Notes: generated by a model not told the origin, from the sequence alone. Counted from the first letter of the stretch, positions 44,979 to 54,669 are shown. The stretch: 64,000 nt of DNA from JAMXLO01 sp963832895 (GCA_963832895.1 CAWHVQ010000021.1:62001-126000), one strand, 5' to 3'. Numbers and translations are program-made.

Positions 44979-45611
44979 GTGCGTTCCTCCAACTTCACCG
45001 AAATGCCAAATCGTAAACCGCTATCTTCCTCCGTAGGCTACGCCGAATGCGCGCACGTCGGCGCCGGACGGCCATAGCTTCATTTGCATCCGTATCGCAC
45101 CGGAACGGCCGACGTCCCCGCGCCTTAGGCCAGCAACCACTATTCGCTTGCTGCCTCCGCGTCGTAGGGGAGTATTCGCTCTCGCATACGTCGCAGCCAG
45201 TTTAGAACGACCGGCGCGATGGCGGACCCCGCGCCCGGCGCCACTGGCGGTAAAAATTCCGTGATAGCTGGGGTGCTGCAATTCAGAACGGTGCATCCTT
45301 GCTTCCCGCCAACCTTCCGATGCGGCGTGCGCGTCCGAGCATTTTTTCTCTGCGAGGGTCTCGGTCATCCGGCCGATCAGGTCGCGGCTCGCCCGCAGGC
45401 AGAAGCGTCGGCCGGTCAGCAACATGAACAACGCACTCACGTCATACACACGCCCCTCACAGGCGATCAGAATTCGGTCGATCCGGCACCCTGCCCGCGG
45501 CAGCTACCGTGCCCGGTGCCGACTTCTGCGGCACCCTTGCGGCGATTGGTTCATTTGTCCAATCTAAAGATGCGATTTCATCAATAGACGCAGCAAATAG
45601 GGGAAGTACCA
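44979..45611. other. Long divergent intergenic region before oxyR
   Basis: 633 bases between DUF1800 and oxyR starts. Frames here (for example 45021-45449 minus) have no recognisable protein character. The region near 45540-45600 is AT-richer and probably contains the oxyR promoter. No RNA gene found. Confidence 0.5.
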
Positions 45612-46586
45612 TTGACCCTTGCCGAGTTGCGCTATCTCGTCGCGGTCGCGGATCTGCGCCACTTCGGTCGGGCGGCAGAACGCTGTCACATCACCCAGCC
45701 CACACTGAGCAGCCAGCTACGGAAACTGGAGGAAGGGCTCGGCGTGCCGTTGGTCGAGCGGACCACGCGGTTCGTAACTCTCACCCCGGTTGGCGAGAGT
45801 GTGGTTGAGCATGCCCGCCGCATCCTAGAGGAGGCGGACCAGATCTCCGCCCTGGTCCGCCATCGGCATGGGACGCTCACCAGCGTGCTGCGGCTCGGCA
45901 TCATCCCGACGCTCAGTCCCTACATCCTGCCGCTGCTGCTGAAGCAGCTGCATCAGGCCTTTCCAGACCTCCGGCTAGTACTGCGGGAGGACCTGACCGA
46001 CCACCTGCTCGACGCGCTCGACGCCTTCACGCTGGACGTTCTGTTGATTGCCTTGCCGGAGCAGGGTGCTGCCTATCGCTCGATGCCACTGTTCCGCGAG
46101 CCGTTCTGCTTCGCCTGTCCGACGGAACACGCGCTGGCGAACCGTCCGGTCGTGACGGAGCGCGAACTTGCGCAGGAGTCTCTTCTGCTGCTCGACGAAG
46201 GCCACTGCCTGCGCGACCAGGCATTGGCGGTGTGCGGCGACCAGTCGCCGAACCGCGACGGTCCTGGAGACGATTTCCGCGCGACCAGCCTGGAGACGAT
46301 TTCCGAAATGGTTGCGGCAGGCCTCGGATGCACATTGCTGCCGGCCATGGCTGTGCCGTATCTGACGGCGCGGCACAGTCGGCTGGAAGTGCGGCCGCTG
46401 CAGGCAAAGAAAGCATACAGGCACATCGGCCTGCTTTGGCGCGCCAGCTTCCCACGCAGTGAAGACCTCGAAGTGTTTGGCCGGTTCATTCAGAAGCAGC
46501 TGCCGGACACCGTAGAGCTGATCGGTGCCATCGCACCGACAGTGAATCCTGCCCGGGTTCGACCAGGGTCAAGCCCCAGGCCGTGA
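45612..46586 (+). CDS. oxyR: Hydrogen-peroxide-sensing LysR regulator OxyR
   Basis: A 324-residue LysR protein. The helix-turn-helix (LRYLVAVADLRHFGRAAERCHITQPTLSSQL) is followed by the effector domain. The redox pair is C199 and C208 in EGHCLRDQALAVC, the same spacing and numbering as E. coli OxyR, and ATSLETISEMVAAGLGCTLLPA also matches. Start is TTG at 45612 with AGGGGAAG 6 bp upstream. Its stop overlaps the GTG of the fused nuclease gene (GTGA), so the two are translationally coupled. Confidence 0.93.
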   Translation: MTLAELRYLVAVADLRHFGRAAERCHITQPTLSSQLRKLEEGLGVPLVERTTRFVTLTPVGESVVEHARRILEEADQISALVRHRHGTLTSVLRLGIIPTLSPYILPLLLKQLHQAFPDLRLVLREDLTDHLLDALDAFTLDVLLIALPEQGAAYRSMPLFREPFCFACPTEHALANRPVVTERELAQESLLLLDEGHCLRDQALAVCGDQSPNRDGPGDDFRATSLETISEMVAAGLGCTLLPAMAVPYLTARHSRLEVRPLQAKKAYRHIGLLWRASFPRSEDLEVFGRFIQKQLPDTVELIGAIAPTVNPARVRPGSSPRP

Positions 46587-48259
46587 ATGGACCCCTGCTC
46601 GTCGTGGATGGCGACTCGTTCGCGCATCGCGCCTTCCATGCCTTGCCGAAATCGATCCGGCGGACCGGCGACCGTGGGGGTGGCGCTATTGTCGGCTTCG
46701 CGAATTTTCTGCTGCGCTTGTACGAGAATGAGCGGCCCCGCGCGGTGCTTGTCGGGTGGGACACGCTCGGTTCGCCGACATATCGACAGCGCCTCTTTCC
46801 GGCTTATCAAAGTGGCCGACATTTCGACGAGGAGCTCGTCGATCAGCTGAGCGTGCTCCCGCAGTTCATCACGGCATGCGGCTTCGCGAACGCGAAGGCG
46901 CCGGGTTATGAGGCCGACGATTTTCTGGCCGCGGCCGTTGACAGAGAGGAGCGGCGCCGCGGTCGCGTGCTGGTCGCCAGTGGGGATCGCGATGCGTTTC
47001 AGCTCGCCTCCGCCGCGACCATCATTCTTCATCCGGTCAAGGGCGGTGAGTTGGCGCGCATCGGCCCCGATGAGGTGCGCGAGCGCTATGAGATCGAGCC
47101 GCATCAGGTGCCCGACTTCATCGCTTTGCGGGGCGATCCTTCCGACAAGCTTCCGGGCGCACGCGGAGTCGGTCCGAAGGGCGCGGCTGTTCTGCTGCGT
47201 CAATTTGGTACGCTCGAGCAGATCCTGGCGGAGGGGCGGTTTCGCGAGCAGGCCACAGAGCTCAAGCTTTACAGAAAGATCGCAACCATGGACGCGACGG
47301 CGCCGCTTCCCGCACTCCATGATCAGACGCCGACCTGGAACACCGCAGCCGAGCTTGCGCAGGAGTGGGATCTTGACCGTCTCGCTCGGCGGCTCAAGGA
47401 GATCGCGACGCCGGCGAGCAGAGCGGCAGTTGCCAGCCCCACCGTCAGAGCTGCCCGTCCTCGGCAAACTACGGGGCGGGTGTGGAAGATAGCTACGTTC
47501 AACATCAACGGTGTGAACCGCCGGCTGGCAAATCTGCTCGGCTGGCTGAACGCGTCCCAGCCCAACGTGGTTTGCCTCCAGGAGCTCAAGTCGACCGACG
47601 ATGCGTTCCCGACAGCCGCAATCCAGGAGGTCGGCTATCGCGCTATCTGGCGCGGCCAGCGCACCTATAATGGCGTGGCTATTCTGACGAATACCGGTGA
47701 ACCGCAGCAAACCCGGGATCGGCTGCCGGGCGATCGGACCGATGACCAACCCCGCTACATCGAAGCGGCGGTAAAGGGGGTGCTTGTCGCGTCGATCTAC
47801 CTGCCCAATGGCAATCCGCAACCCGGCCCCAAATTCGACTACAAGCTTGCCTGGTTCGAGCGCCTCATCGCGCATGCGGAGAGCCTCTACGCGCTGGGCG
47901 CACCTGTCGTGTTGGCCGGCGATTTCAATGTCGTACCGACGGATCGCGACATTTATCCGAGCCGGTCCTGGGCGAATGACGCGCTGTTGCAGCCTGAAAG
48001 CCGCGCATGCTTCAGGCGGCTGCTCGATCAGGGTTGGGTCGATGCTATCCGCGCCTGCCACCCCAATGAACCAATGTATACGTTCTGGGACTACAAGCGC
48101 GATCGCTGGCATCGTGACGCGGGACTCCGCATCGATTTTCTCTTGCTGAACGCGATGGCTGCGGAGCGGCTTGTCGATGCTGGCGTGGATCGTGCGCCTC
48201 GCGGGCAGGAGGGCGCCAGCGACCACGCGCCTGCATGGGTGACGTTGCGACGCGAGTAA
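46583..48259 (+). CDS. Fusion of a 5'-3' exonuclease (FEN/PolA-N) domain with exonuclease III
   Basis: A 558-residue two-enzyme protein. Residues 1-275 are a FEN-type 5'-nuclease: D9 (VVDGDSFAHRAFHA), EADD at 110-113, GDRD at 134-137, and the helix-3-turn region RGDPSDKLPGARGVGPKGAAVLLRQFG (184-210). After a linker (about 276-300), residues 300-558 are an exonuclease III/AP endonuclease: N308 in FNING, E334 in CLQELK, D447/N449 in AGDFNV, and SDH (546-548). All key residues are present, so both domains should be active. No polymerase domain. It starts with GTG overlapping oxyR, implying peroxide-linked base-excision repair (inference). Confidence 0.9.
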   Translation: MNGPLLVVDGDSFAHRAFHALPKSIRRTGDRGGGAIVGFANFLLRLYENERPRAVLVGWDTLGSPTYRQRLFPAYQSGRHFDEELVDQLSVLPQFITACGFANAKAPGYEADDFLAAAVDREERRRGRVLVASGDRDAFQLASAATIILHPVKGGELARIGPDEVRERYEIEPHQVPDFIALRGDPSDKLPGARGVGPKGAAVLLRQFGTLEQILAEGRFREQATELKLYRKIATMDATAPLPALHDQTPTWNTAAELAQEWDLDRLARRLKEIATPASRAAVASPTVRAARPRQTTGRVWKIATFNINGVNRRLANLLGWLNASQPNVVCLQELKSTDDAFPTAAIQEVGYRAIWRGQRTYNGVAILTNTGEPQQTRDRLPGDRTDDQPRYIEAAVKGVLVASIYLPNGNPQPGPKFDYKLAWFERLIAHAESLYALGAPVVLAGDFNVVPTDRDIYPSRSWANDALLQPESRACFRRLLDQGWVDAIRACHPNEPMYTFWDYKRDRWHRDAGLRIDFLLLNAMAAERLVDAGVDRAPRGQEGASDHAPAWVTLRRE

Positions 48260-48269
48260 AAACTGTGGC

Positions 48270-48962
48270 CTACCCGTCGATCACCCGGTCGATCCAGTCG
48301 GCGAGCGCGTCAAACATATATGCCTCAACCTGCTCGTCGGTGCGCCCGCTGCTTGCGCGGACGTGAAATGAATGGTCCGCGTCGCGAAGCACTGTTATGG
48401 TTGCGCGATCGCCGAGGTCCGCGACGATCTGCTTTATGAGATCCGGGTGCGCGAGCGCGTCGCGATCGCCCTGCAGGAAAAGCATAGGTACGTGAACTCC
48501 GGGTAGATGCCGAGCCCGAAGGACGGAGGGCTTCCCTGCGGGATGCAGCGGGAAACCAAGAAAGGCGATCCCGCATACGTTGGGCAGTGGCGACTCTGCC
48601 TGGGCCTGCGATGTCATGCGGCCACCAAACGACTTGCCGCCGGCAAAGAGCGCGAGGCCTGGAAGGCACACGTTGGCTTCGTTGACCGCGGCGCGGACCG
48701 TTGCCTGTGCAAGCCCAGGCCCGTCGGGACGCCGCGAGCCCGCTTCCATGTAGGGGAATTGGTACCGCAAAGTGCCGATCCCGCGCTTACACAATCCGGC
48801 GGCGGCTGCCGTCATGAAGGGATGGGCCATTCCGGCGCCGGCGCCGTGTGCAAGCACGAGGCACGCTCTGGCCGGATCCGGCAATAGCAAGAGGCCAGAG
48901 ACGACCTGGGTCTGGCTGACCCGAACAGTGAGACGTTGCGGCGTGTGGGGTTCAACTTCCAT
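48270..48962 (-). CDS. Alpha/beta hydrolase, KANL3/Tex30-like (dienelactone hydrolase-type)
   Basis: A 230-residue hydrolase. Oxyanion region LVLAHGAGAGMAHPFM, nucleophile elbow GGKSFGGRM (Ser), acid in LQGDRDALAHP and His in DADHSFHV give the full catalytic triad. The GKSFGGRM elbow is typical of the Tex30/KANL3 group, whose substrates are unknown. It converges with the nuclease fusion gene, 10 bp between stops. Confidence 0.85.
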   Translation of the reverse strand: MEVEPHTPQRLTVRVSQTQVVSGLLLLPDPARACLVLAHGAGAGMAHPFMTAAAAGLCKRGIGTLRYQFPYMEAGSRRPDGPGLAQATVRAAVNEANVCLPGLALFAGGKSFGGRMTSQAQAESPLPNVCGIAFLGFPLHPAGKPSVLRARHLPGVHVPMLFLQGDRDALAHPDLIKQIVADLGDRATITVLRDADHSFHVRASSGRTDEQVEAYMFDALADWIDRVIDG

Positions 48963-49120
48963 GTCTGTGCAGCACCGTAATTGCCGAGCGCCCGCTGTGG
49001 CGACCGATGAGGTCGAATATCGTCGAAGCGCTGCCTTCGGCGCAACGCCGCGGCCTATCTTCTGGCGCCGGCTGCAACGCGCCGCTTCCGCTGCCTGCGC
49101 GAGGACGGCAGGATGTGACC

Positions 49121-49474
49121 ATGTCCGGAGACCTCAGGTTCGCGAACCGCAAGCGAGGCAAGACAAAGCAGCAGCCTCCGATCGTGGTCCGGAGGTTGCT
49201 GCCGCTCGCCTTGGCGACACTCATCTTCGCGGTGTTCCTTGTGCTTGATCCGGCCGCTGTGGTGGGACTGATTTGGCTGTGCCTCAAGGGAAGTCTAGGA
49301 GCACCGGTGCAGATCGCGGCGCTTGTCGGCTTATTTGCATTGCTCGGCATGACGCTCTGGGTATTCCAGTTGGTTCCTTCGAGGTGGATCCGCCGCCGGC
49401 GGCAACCTGCTGGCAATCGGGTGAGACGCCTACGCAAGGCTGCGATTTCCAGAAAGCGCGGCAAAGGCGGCTGA
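49121..49474 (+). CDS. Small two-helix membrane protein, unknown
   Basis: About 117 residues from the ATG at 49121 (AGGA upstream). Basic N-terminus (ANRKRGK), two hydrophobic segments (LLPLALATLIFAVFLVL and IAALVGLFALLGMTLWVF) and a very basic C-terminus (RWIRRRRQ, RKRGKGG). Family not recognised. It precedes the symporter gene by 83 bp. Confidence 0.5.
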   Translation: MSGDLRFANRKRGKTKQQPPIVVRRLLPLALATLIFAVFLVLDPAAVVGLIWLCLKGSLGAPVQIAALVGLFALLGMTLWVFQLVPSRWIRRRRQPAGNRVRRLRKAAISRKRGKGG

Positions 49475-49557
49475 CGCTCGCTTTAACAGTTTGGTTACCC
49501 AGCAGGAATATGGCCGCGGAGATGGCCGGTTGCCTCAGCGCCCCACGCAAAGGATAG

Positions 49558-50805
49558 ATGTCAATGTGGCGTCGCTCGAATTTGCCGTTGCAGATGCTCG
49601 GGGGACTGGTGCTAGGGCTGATTGTCGGCGTCGAGTGGCCGTCAGTAGGAAAGACGCTGCAGCCGATCGGCACTGCGTTCATCCAAGCCATTCAGATGAT
49701 CGTCATTCCACTGATCTTCGCGGCAGTTTCACTCGGCGTTTATCGTATGGGGGAGAACTCGCGTCAGCTCGGGCGCGTCGCCGTGGTGGCCTTCGGCTGG
49801 TTCTATGTCGCCACACTGTTTGCCGTTCTTGTCGCGCTCGGGTTGAACGGTCTGTTCCATCCCGGTCGAGGGGCCAACCTGGTTGCAACCGGCAGCGTAA
49901 GTCCCAACCTCGCTTTGTCGGTTGATTGGACGAAATACCTGCTCGATCTCATTCCGACCAATATCGTCGCTGCCATGGCGGCGCAACGCGTGTTGCCGAC
50001 CTTGGTGTTCGCAGTTCTCTTCGGTCTCGGCCTTGCCCGCATTGGCCGTGTCACCGCCCGGCCAATGGTTGTACTGATGGAAGCGGTCCTGGCGACGATG
50101 TTCCGAGTTACCGGCTGGATCATCGCAGTTTCGCCTTTGGCAATCTTCGCCATCATGGCCTGGCTATTCGCCACGCAGGGCATGGCGTCCATCATCGCGC
50201 TCACCCGGCTGATCGGACTGATGTATCTTGGACTTCTGCTCATGGTGCTGTGCTGCTGGCTGGTATTGGCGTTGATGCGCGAAAATCCATTCGCTATTAC
50301 CCGGGGTGTGCTGGAGCCCGTGCTGCTGGCCTTCACCACCCGTTCCTCCGAGGTCACGCTGCCGGTGCATATGGAGGCGCTGGAGCAGATGGGCGTTCCC
50401 AACAAAGTGGTCTCGCTGGTTCTTCCACTCGGCTATAGTTTCAACCTCGATGGCAGCACGCTGTATGTCACGTTGGCGGTCACTTTCCTCGCAGAGGCTT
50501 ACCACGTGCAACTGACCTGGGCGGCGGAGCTGACAATTCTTGTCACCGCGATGATTGCGAGCAAAGGCATTGCAAACGTTCCCTCCGGGGGACTGGTTGC
50601 GTTGGCGACAGTGCTTACGGCGATCGGTCTGCCAGTCGAGGCGATCGCCATCATAGCCGGAGTTGACGCGTTCATGGACATGGGCCGCACGGCGGTGAAC
50701 GTGTTCGGCAACACGCTGGCGGTAAAACTTGTGCAGAAGTTCGGCGGATTTGACCTGGAGAAGAGCGATCTACCGGCAGAAGTGCTCGTGGCGCGAGTCA
50801 TCTAG
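49558..50805 (+). CDS. Dicarboxylate/amino acid:cation symporter (DAACS family)
   Basis: A 415-residue inner-membrane secondary transporter of the GltP/DctA fold. Signature segments: the serine-rich hairpin TTRSSEVTLPVHMEAL, GYSFNLDGSTLYVTLA, hairpin 2 IANVPSGGLVALATVL and the substrate-binding DMGRTAVNVFGN. Substrates in the family are glutamate, aspartate or C4-dicarboxylates with H+ or Na+. Its 3' end overlaps the 3' end of the metallophosphoesterase gene by 36 bp on the other strand. Confidence 0.9.
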   Translation: MSMWRRSNLPLQMLGGLVLGLIVGVEWPSVGKTLQPIGTAFIQAIQMIVIPLIFAAVSLGVYRMGENSRQLGRVAVVAFGWFYVATLFAVLVALGLNGLFHPGRGANLVATGSVSPNLALSVDWTKYLLDLIPTNIVAAMAAQRVLPTLVFAVLFGLGLARIGRVTARPMVVLMEAVLATMFRVTGWIIAVSPLAIFAIMAWLFATQGMASIIALTRLIGLMYLGLLLMVLCCWLVLALMRENPFAITRGVLEPVLLAFTTRSSEVTLPVHMEALEQMGVPNKVVSLVLPLGYSFNLDGSTLYVTLAVTFLAEAYHVQLTWAAELTILVTAMIASKGIANVPSGGLVALATVLTAIGLPVEAIAIIAGVDAFMDMGRTAVNVFGNTLAVKLVQKFGGFDLEKSDLPAEVLVARVI

Positions 50806-51774
50806 GATCGATCCTGACCTGAGGCGATGGAGCGTGATTTCGGGCGGGCAATTGAAGCGAACGGGCACGCCACATGATCCAATCCCGACAGATGTATATC
50901 CCGTCATCCCGTGGTAGTTCCATAGCCCACTGCCCATCGACCGTGGCAGAGCAGATTGGAGGATGATCGGCGTCCCTCCGGGTAAACAGATCTGCCCGCC
51001 ATGGGTGTGTCCGGCCAACAGCAGATCGAACCCGGCATGCGACGCCTTTCTGTAGGTTTCCGGCGTGTGCGACAGTAGGATTGAGAAGGTATCCTGGGGC
51101 ATGGCGGCGGCGACCTTTTCGATGTTATCGACCCGGAAGAAGTGTGCGTCGTCGATGCCGGCCAGGAAGATCTGGCGGTCGTCGCGTTCTATGACGACGT
51201 GCTCGTTCAATAGCATCCGGATGCCCATGCGTTCGAGATGCGGCACCATCATGATCGAGTTGTGATTTCCGAGGACGCCGTATATGGCGCCCGTGAGCAC
51301 CTTCCGCAAACGCAGCATTTCCTGGAGAGTGGAGTGGAATTCGCCGTAGGTCCGTCCGCGATAGTCTCCGGTCAGTACGCAAATGTCGTATTGCAGGTCA
51401 CCGACCAGTTTCGCCGCCTCGGTCATCGCGTCAGCGCTCATGTCGGCGTGGAGATCGCTGATATGCAAAATCGCGAAACCGTCAAATTGAGGTGGCAGCC
51501 GTTCCGAGAACACCTCGTTGTTGCGAAGCCTCACCTTGGCGGCGTTGCGACGCCCGCGCCAATAAGTCCCCGACAGGCGAAGGACTATTTCGATGATGGC
51601 GTGCGAAATCGGCAAATTCTCGAAATCGAAGAAGGTTAATCCTCGGCCGAGCGCTCGTGCTTCATGGTTCTTCTCTTTGCTGAGCCGCCGACGAGCATTT
51701 ATACGACCCAAGCGGCTTTCCAGTTCTTGAGTGACCTCATCGGCACTCAATCTCAGAAGCGCGTCCGAATTCAT
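50770..51774 (-). CDS. Calcineurin-like metallophosphoesterase
   Basis: A 334-residue cytoplasmic-looking phosphoesterase. All five metal motifs are present: SDLHAD (D-x-H), LTGDY, GNHNS, LSHTPE and AGHTHGGQI. The YaeI/YkuE-type order suggests a UDP-DAG- or lipid-diphosphate-type hydrolase, but the substrate is not readable. The first 95 residues are a poorly conserved, charged extension. It is 9 bp upstream of the LLM monooxygenase gene on the same strand. Confidence 0.87.
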   Translation of the reverse strand: MNSDALLRLSADEVTQELESRLGRINARRRLSKEKNHEARALGRGLTFFDFENLPISHAIIEIVLRLSGTYWRGRRNAAKVRLRNNEVFSERLPPQFDGFAILHISDLHADMSADAMTEAAKLVGDLQYDICVLTGDYRGRTYGEFHSTLQEMLRLRKVLTGAIYGVLGNHNSIMMVPHLERMGIRMLLNEHVVIERDDRQIFLAGIDDAHFFRVDNIEKVAAAMPQDTFSILLSHTPETYRKASHAGFDLLLAGHTHGGQICLPGGTPIILQSALPRSMGSGLWNYHGMTGYTSVGIGSCGVPVRFNCPPEITLHRLRSGSILDDSRHEHFCR

Positions 51775-51783
51775 ATTCGGCGT

Positions 51784-52815
51784 CTAGACGAAATGCGGGC
51801 GTACCTTCTCGCACAGAAGTCGCAGCGATCGCATCATCATTTGCCACCCGATCTGGCTGCCGAAATTGAGCTCGGCGAGGATGCCATCTATCCCTAGTTC
51901 ATCGCGCAGCTGTAGTAGCCGGTCTGTTACCTGTTCCGGGCTGCCCACTACGACCTTGTCCTGCAAAACCTGATCGTAGGTGATTGTGCGCACCGTCTCC
52001 AGTTCAGCGCGTCGCCGACTGTTCGGCGAGCCTTCCAGGCGCGTAGTCAGTGACTTGTATCCAAGCATCATGCTTGGCTCGGCTTCCTCCCGCGCCTGCG
52101 CATCGGTATCGGCGAGATGCAGGGACAGGCGCAAATACACCTCGCCCTTTCCCGGATGGCCGGCCGCAGTATAGGCGTCGCGATAAGCCTTCAGATCCGG
52201 CGCAAGGCCGGATAGCGAGCCGCTGCGCACCGCGACGAACAGCGGATAGCCGAGAGCACCGAGCACGGGAAAAGTGTCCTCGCTGGCGCCGGCGATGCGG
52301 ATTGGCGGATGCGGCCGCTGATAGGGCCGCGGCACGGCGCGCGCTTCGTCGAAGCTGTGGAACTGGCCTTGGAATGAAAAACTCGGCTGCGTCCAGGCGA
52401 GCTTGAGGATGTCCAGCGTCTCGAAGAACCGTTCGCGGCTCTCGCTGTAGGGCACGCCGTAGGCGGCATAGCCCCGGACGTTGCCACTGCGCCCGGCGCC
52501 CAGCAACAGACGACCACGGCTGATCTGGTCGATCGTTGCGGTCTCCTCCGCCAAGCGCAGCGGATGGCACAGCGGCAGCACCTGAACCGCGGTACCGATC
52601 TTGATCCGACTGGTGCGCGTGGCGATCGCGGCGGCAACTGTCAACGGCGCGCTCAGCACTGACCGAGCCGCCTGCTGGTGAATTTCCGCGAGCCAGATCG
52701 CGTCGAGCCCCCACCGTTCGGCATCGGCGACCTGCTCAAGCGCCTGCGCGAACGCGTCAGCGTCCGATTGCTGATCCTCTTGGCGGTGGAATTCGTGGTA
52801 CCAGCCAAACTCCAT
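51784..52815 (-). CDS. LLM-class flavin-dependent oxidoreductase (luciferase-like) 1
   Basis: A 343-residue luciferase-like TIM-barrel enzyme using FMNH2 and O2. Start at 52815 (MEFGWYHEFH). Conserved segments: GLDAIWLAEIHQQAARSVLSAPL, IKIGTAVQVLPLCHPLRLAEETATIDQISRGRLLLGAGRS and PIRIAGASEDT. It is divergent from a second LLM gene only 76 bp away, so the two probably share a regulatory region and act on related substrates. Confidence 0.87.
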   Translation of the reverse strand: MEFGWYHEFHRQEDQQSDADAFAQALEQVADAERWGLDAIWLAEIHQQAARSVLSAPLTVAAAIATRTSRIKIGTAVQVLPLCHPLRLAEETATIDQISRGRLLLGAGRSGNVRGYAAYGVPYSESRERFFETLDILKLAWTQPSFSFQGQFHSFDEARAVPRPYQRPHPPIRIAGASEDTFPVLGALGYPLFVAVRSGSLSGLAPDLKAYRDAYTAAGHPGKGEVYLRLSLHLADTDAQAREEAEPSMMLGYKSLTTRLEGSPNSRRRAELETVRTITYDQVLQDKVVVGSPEQVTDRLLQLRDELGIDGILAELNFGSQIGWQMMMRSLRLLCEKVRPHFV

Positions 52816-52891
52816 GGAGGCAGGGTGGCATTTGGAGGGCGCTGATGCAACGCGTAACCTCATACGCAGAGGACGACGGGAGGAGGGCGCG

Positions 52892-53938
52892 ATGCGGTTC
52901 GGATTGTTCGGCAGCGCCGCGGCGCGCCGTGGCGGTGGCGAGTTCGACAGTGCCGAGGGGTTTCGCGACTTCATCGACTACAACGTCGAGGCGGAGGCGC
53001 TGGGCTTTCACGGCACCTTCGTCGTGGAGCATCATTTCACCGGCTTCGGCCAGGTCTCAGCGACGCTGAACCTGCTGACCTGGCTCGGCGCGCGCACGCA
53101 ACGACTGCGACTTGGAACGGCGGTGATCGTGCTGCCCTGGCACAATCCCGTTCTGCTCGCCGAGCAGGCCGCTACGCTAGACCTGTTGTCCGGGGGACGG
53201 TTGGATTTCGGTATCGGCAAAGGTTACCGCTACAACGAATTTGCCGGGTTCGACGTGCCGATGGAGGAGGCCGATGCGCGGTTCAACGAATTGCTTGAGG
53301 TGCTGCTGAAGGCGTGGACGTCGGCGGAGCGGTTCTCGCATCACGGCAAGTACTGGCGGTTCAACGACGTCGTGGTCGAACCGCCGGCGGCGCAAAAACC
53401 ACATCCGCAGGTCTGGATGGGCGCGGGGAGCGAGCGCTCAATCCGCAACGTCGCGGAGCGCGGGTTCAATCTGCTGCTTGGGCAGTATGCGTCACCGGAC
53501 GATGTTGCGCAGAGCATTGCCTGGTTCAGGTCGGCGGTCGAGACGAGCGGACGGCGTTATGATCCGATGCAGGTCGGCGTGACGCGTGCCTTCTTCGTCA
53601 CCGACAGAGTTGATGAGCGCAACGAGGCGCTGGAGCGCAGACTGCAGAACCGGATGCGGCAATTGAGGCTTGCCACGCGACCGGACGGCACGGTTCACGG
53701 TGGCCCTGACCGCGCGACCGGCGATCCGCAGGCGGTCAACGTCAACAGCGCGATCTATGGCAACCCGGATGAAATCGCCCGCAGGCTGCAGGCGCTACGG
53801 CAGGTCGGTGTTGGCTATGTGCTCATCAATGGCGGCGGTTCAGGCGGCGGCGAGCGCGGGCGTCAGAGCATGCGCCGTTTCGCCCGTGAGGTGATGCCGA
53901 TGTTTGCTGATCCAGCCGCGGCGCAGGCGGCGGATTAG
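52892..53938 (+). CDS. LLM-class flavin-dependent oxidoreductase (luciferase-like) 2
   Basis: A 348-residue luciferase-like enzyme. Start at 52892, preceded by GGAGGAGGG. Features: GFHGTFVVEHHFTGFG, LRLGTAVIVLPWHNPVLLAEQAATLDLLSGGRLDFGIGKGY and PQVWMGAGSERSIRNVAERGFNLL. It is divergent from the other LLM gene. Substrate unknown; relatives desulfonate or oxidise alkyl, nitrilotriacetate or aldehyde substrates. Confidence 0.87.
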   Translation: MRFGLFGSAAARRGGGEFDSAEGFRDFIDYNVEAEALGFHGTFVVEHHFTGFGQVSATLNLLTWLGARTQRLRLGTAVIVLPWHNPVLLAEQAATLDLLSGGRLDFGIGKGYRYNEFAGFDVPMEEADARFNELLEVLLKAWTSAERFSHHGKYWRFNDVVVEPPAAQKPHPQVWMGAGSERSIRNVAERGFNLLLGQYASPDDVAQSIAWFRSAVETSGRRYDPMQVGVTRAFFVTDRVDERNEALERRLQNRMRQLRLATRPDGTVHGGPDRATGDPQAVNVNSAIYGNPDEIARRLQALRQVGVGYVLINGGGSGGGERGRQSMRRFAREVMPMFADPAAAQAAD

Positions 53939-54025
53939 GCAAGAAAGGCCGATCCGCATCCGGTTCACCGAAGCAGCCTTGGCTAAACTCGCCTGGTGCA
54001 GTTCAGCGAGGGCCGACCGTGACTG

Positions 54026-54265
54026 TCAGTCGAGTTTCTGTTCTTCCGGCTGGTCGGCCGCCGCCAATGATGCGGCGTGTTTGGCCAGCCGTTCGTAACC
54101 CTCTGCGATGGTCAGTTTTATACGCCTCGCTTCCTGATCCTGCGTAGTCTCCGCCTGAGACCATGCATCCGCAGCTTTCTTCAGCCAGTAAGCTGTCGTC
54201 AATGTGGGAGCCATAACAAACGCATACTTTGACAATTGCGATTCTGTCCAGATGTTGTGGGTCAT
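54026..54265 (-). CDS. Small helical protein, unknown (alphaproteobacterial type)
   Basis: 79 residues from the ATG at 54265. The second half (WLKKAADAWSQAETTQDQEARRIKLTIAEGYERLAKHA) has the pattern of small alphaproteobacterial proteins with a wall of Ala/Glu helix ending in AEGYERLA. Function unknown. The frame is open further upstream to 54742, with a hydrophobic stretch near 54530, but I see no good reason to extend it. Confidence 0.45.
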   Translation of the reverse strand: MTHNIWTESQLSKYAFVMAPTLTTAYWLKKAADAWSQAETTQDQEARRIKLTIAEGYERLAKHAASLAAADQPEEQKLD

Positions 54266-54669
54266 CGGTCGCTCAACAAACTGCGCGTTGCCTGATTCTC
54301 GCGCTGCGCATGGTGCGACATTGGCGCAGCGCGGCGCATTCTGCTTTGTTGCAAGCGCAACAATTCGACCTTGCGTCATGACGATGGCCGATACACACGG
54401 ATCGCTGCATCTCCCCTCAGCAGGGCGCGGATCAATCCGAACATTGTCGGCACCATCACCCAGTCTGATCGTTCCTGAGGATGAAGAATCCTCGGCTCTG
54501 AACAGCGTGACTAACAGCAGCAATACCAGTCCTGTGACGCGCAACATGCATCGGAGTTGGCTGTTCACCCGACGCGACCTACCGGAGACGACGTCACCCC
54601 AAGTGCTACGAAATCTCCCCTGGATCTTCAGGTTGATCTGATCGGGTGGTGCGTGCGCAGCGGGTGGGG
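54266..54669. other. Spacer between small protein and nuclease-helicase gene
   Basis: 404 bases. An open minus-strand frame crosses it and includes a hydrophobic segment (LVLLLLVTLF), so a longer exported form of the 54026 gene is possible. Otherwise nothing seen. Confidence 0.4.

Noticed and set aside
45021..45449. Minus-strand ORF in the oxyR upstream region
   Set aside because: No family character, no good ribosome site; probably chance in GC-rich DNA.
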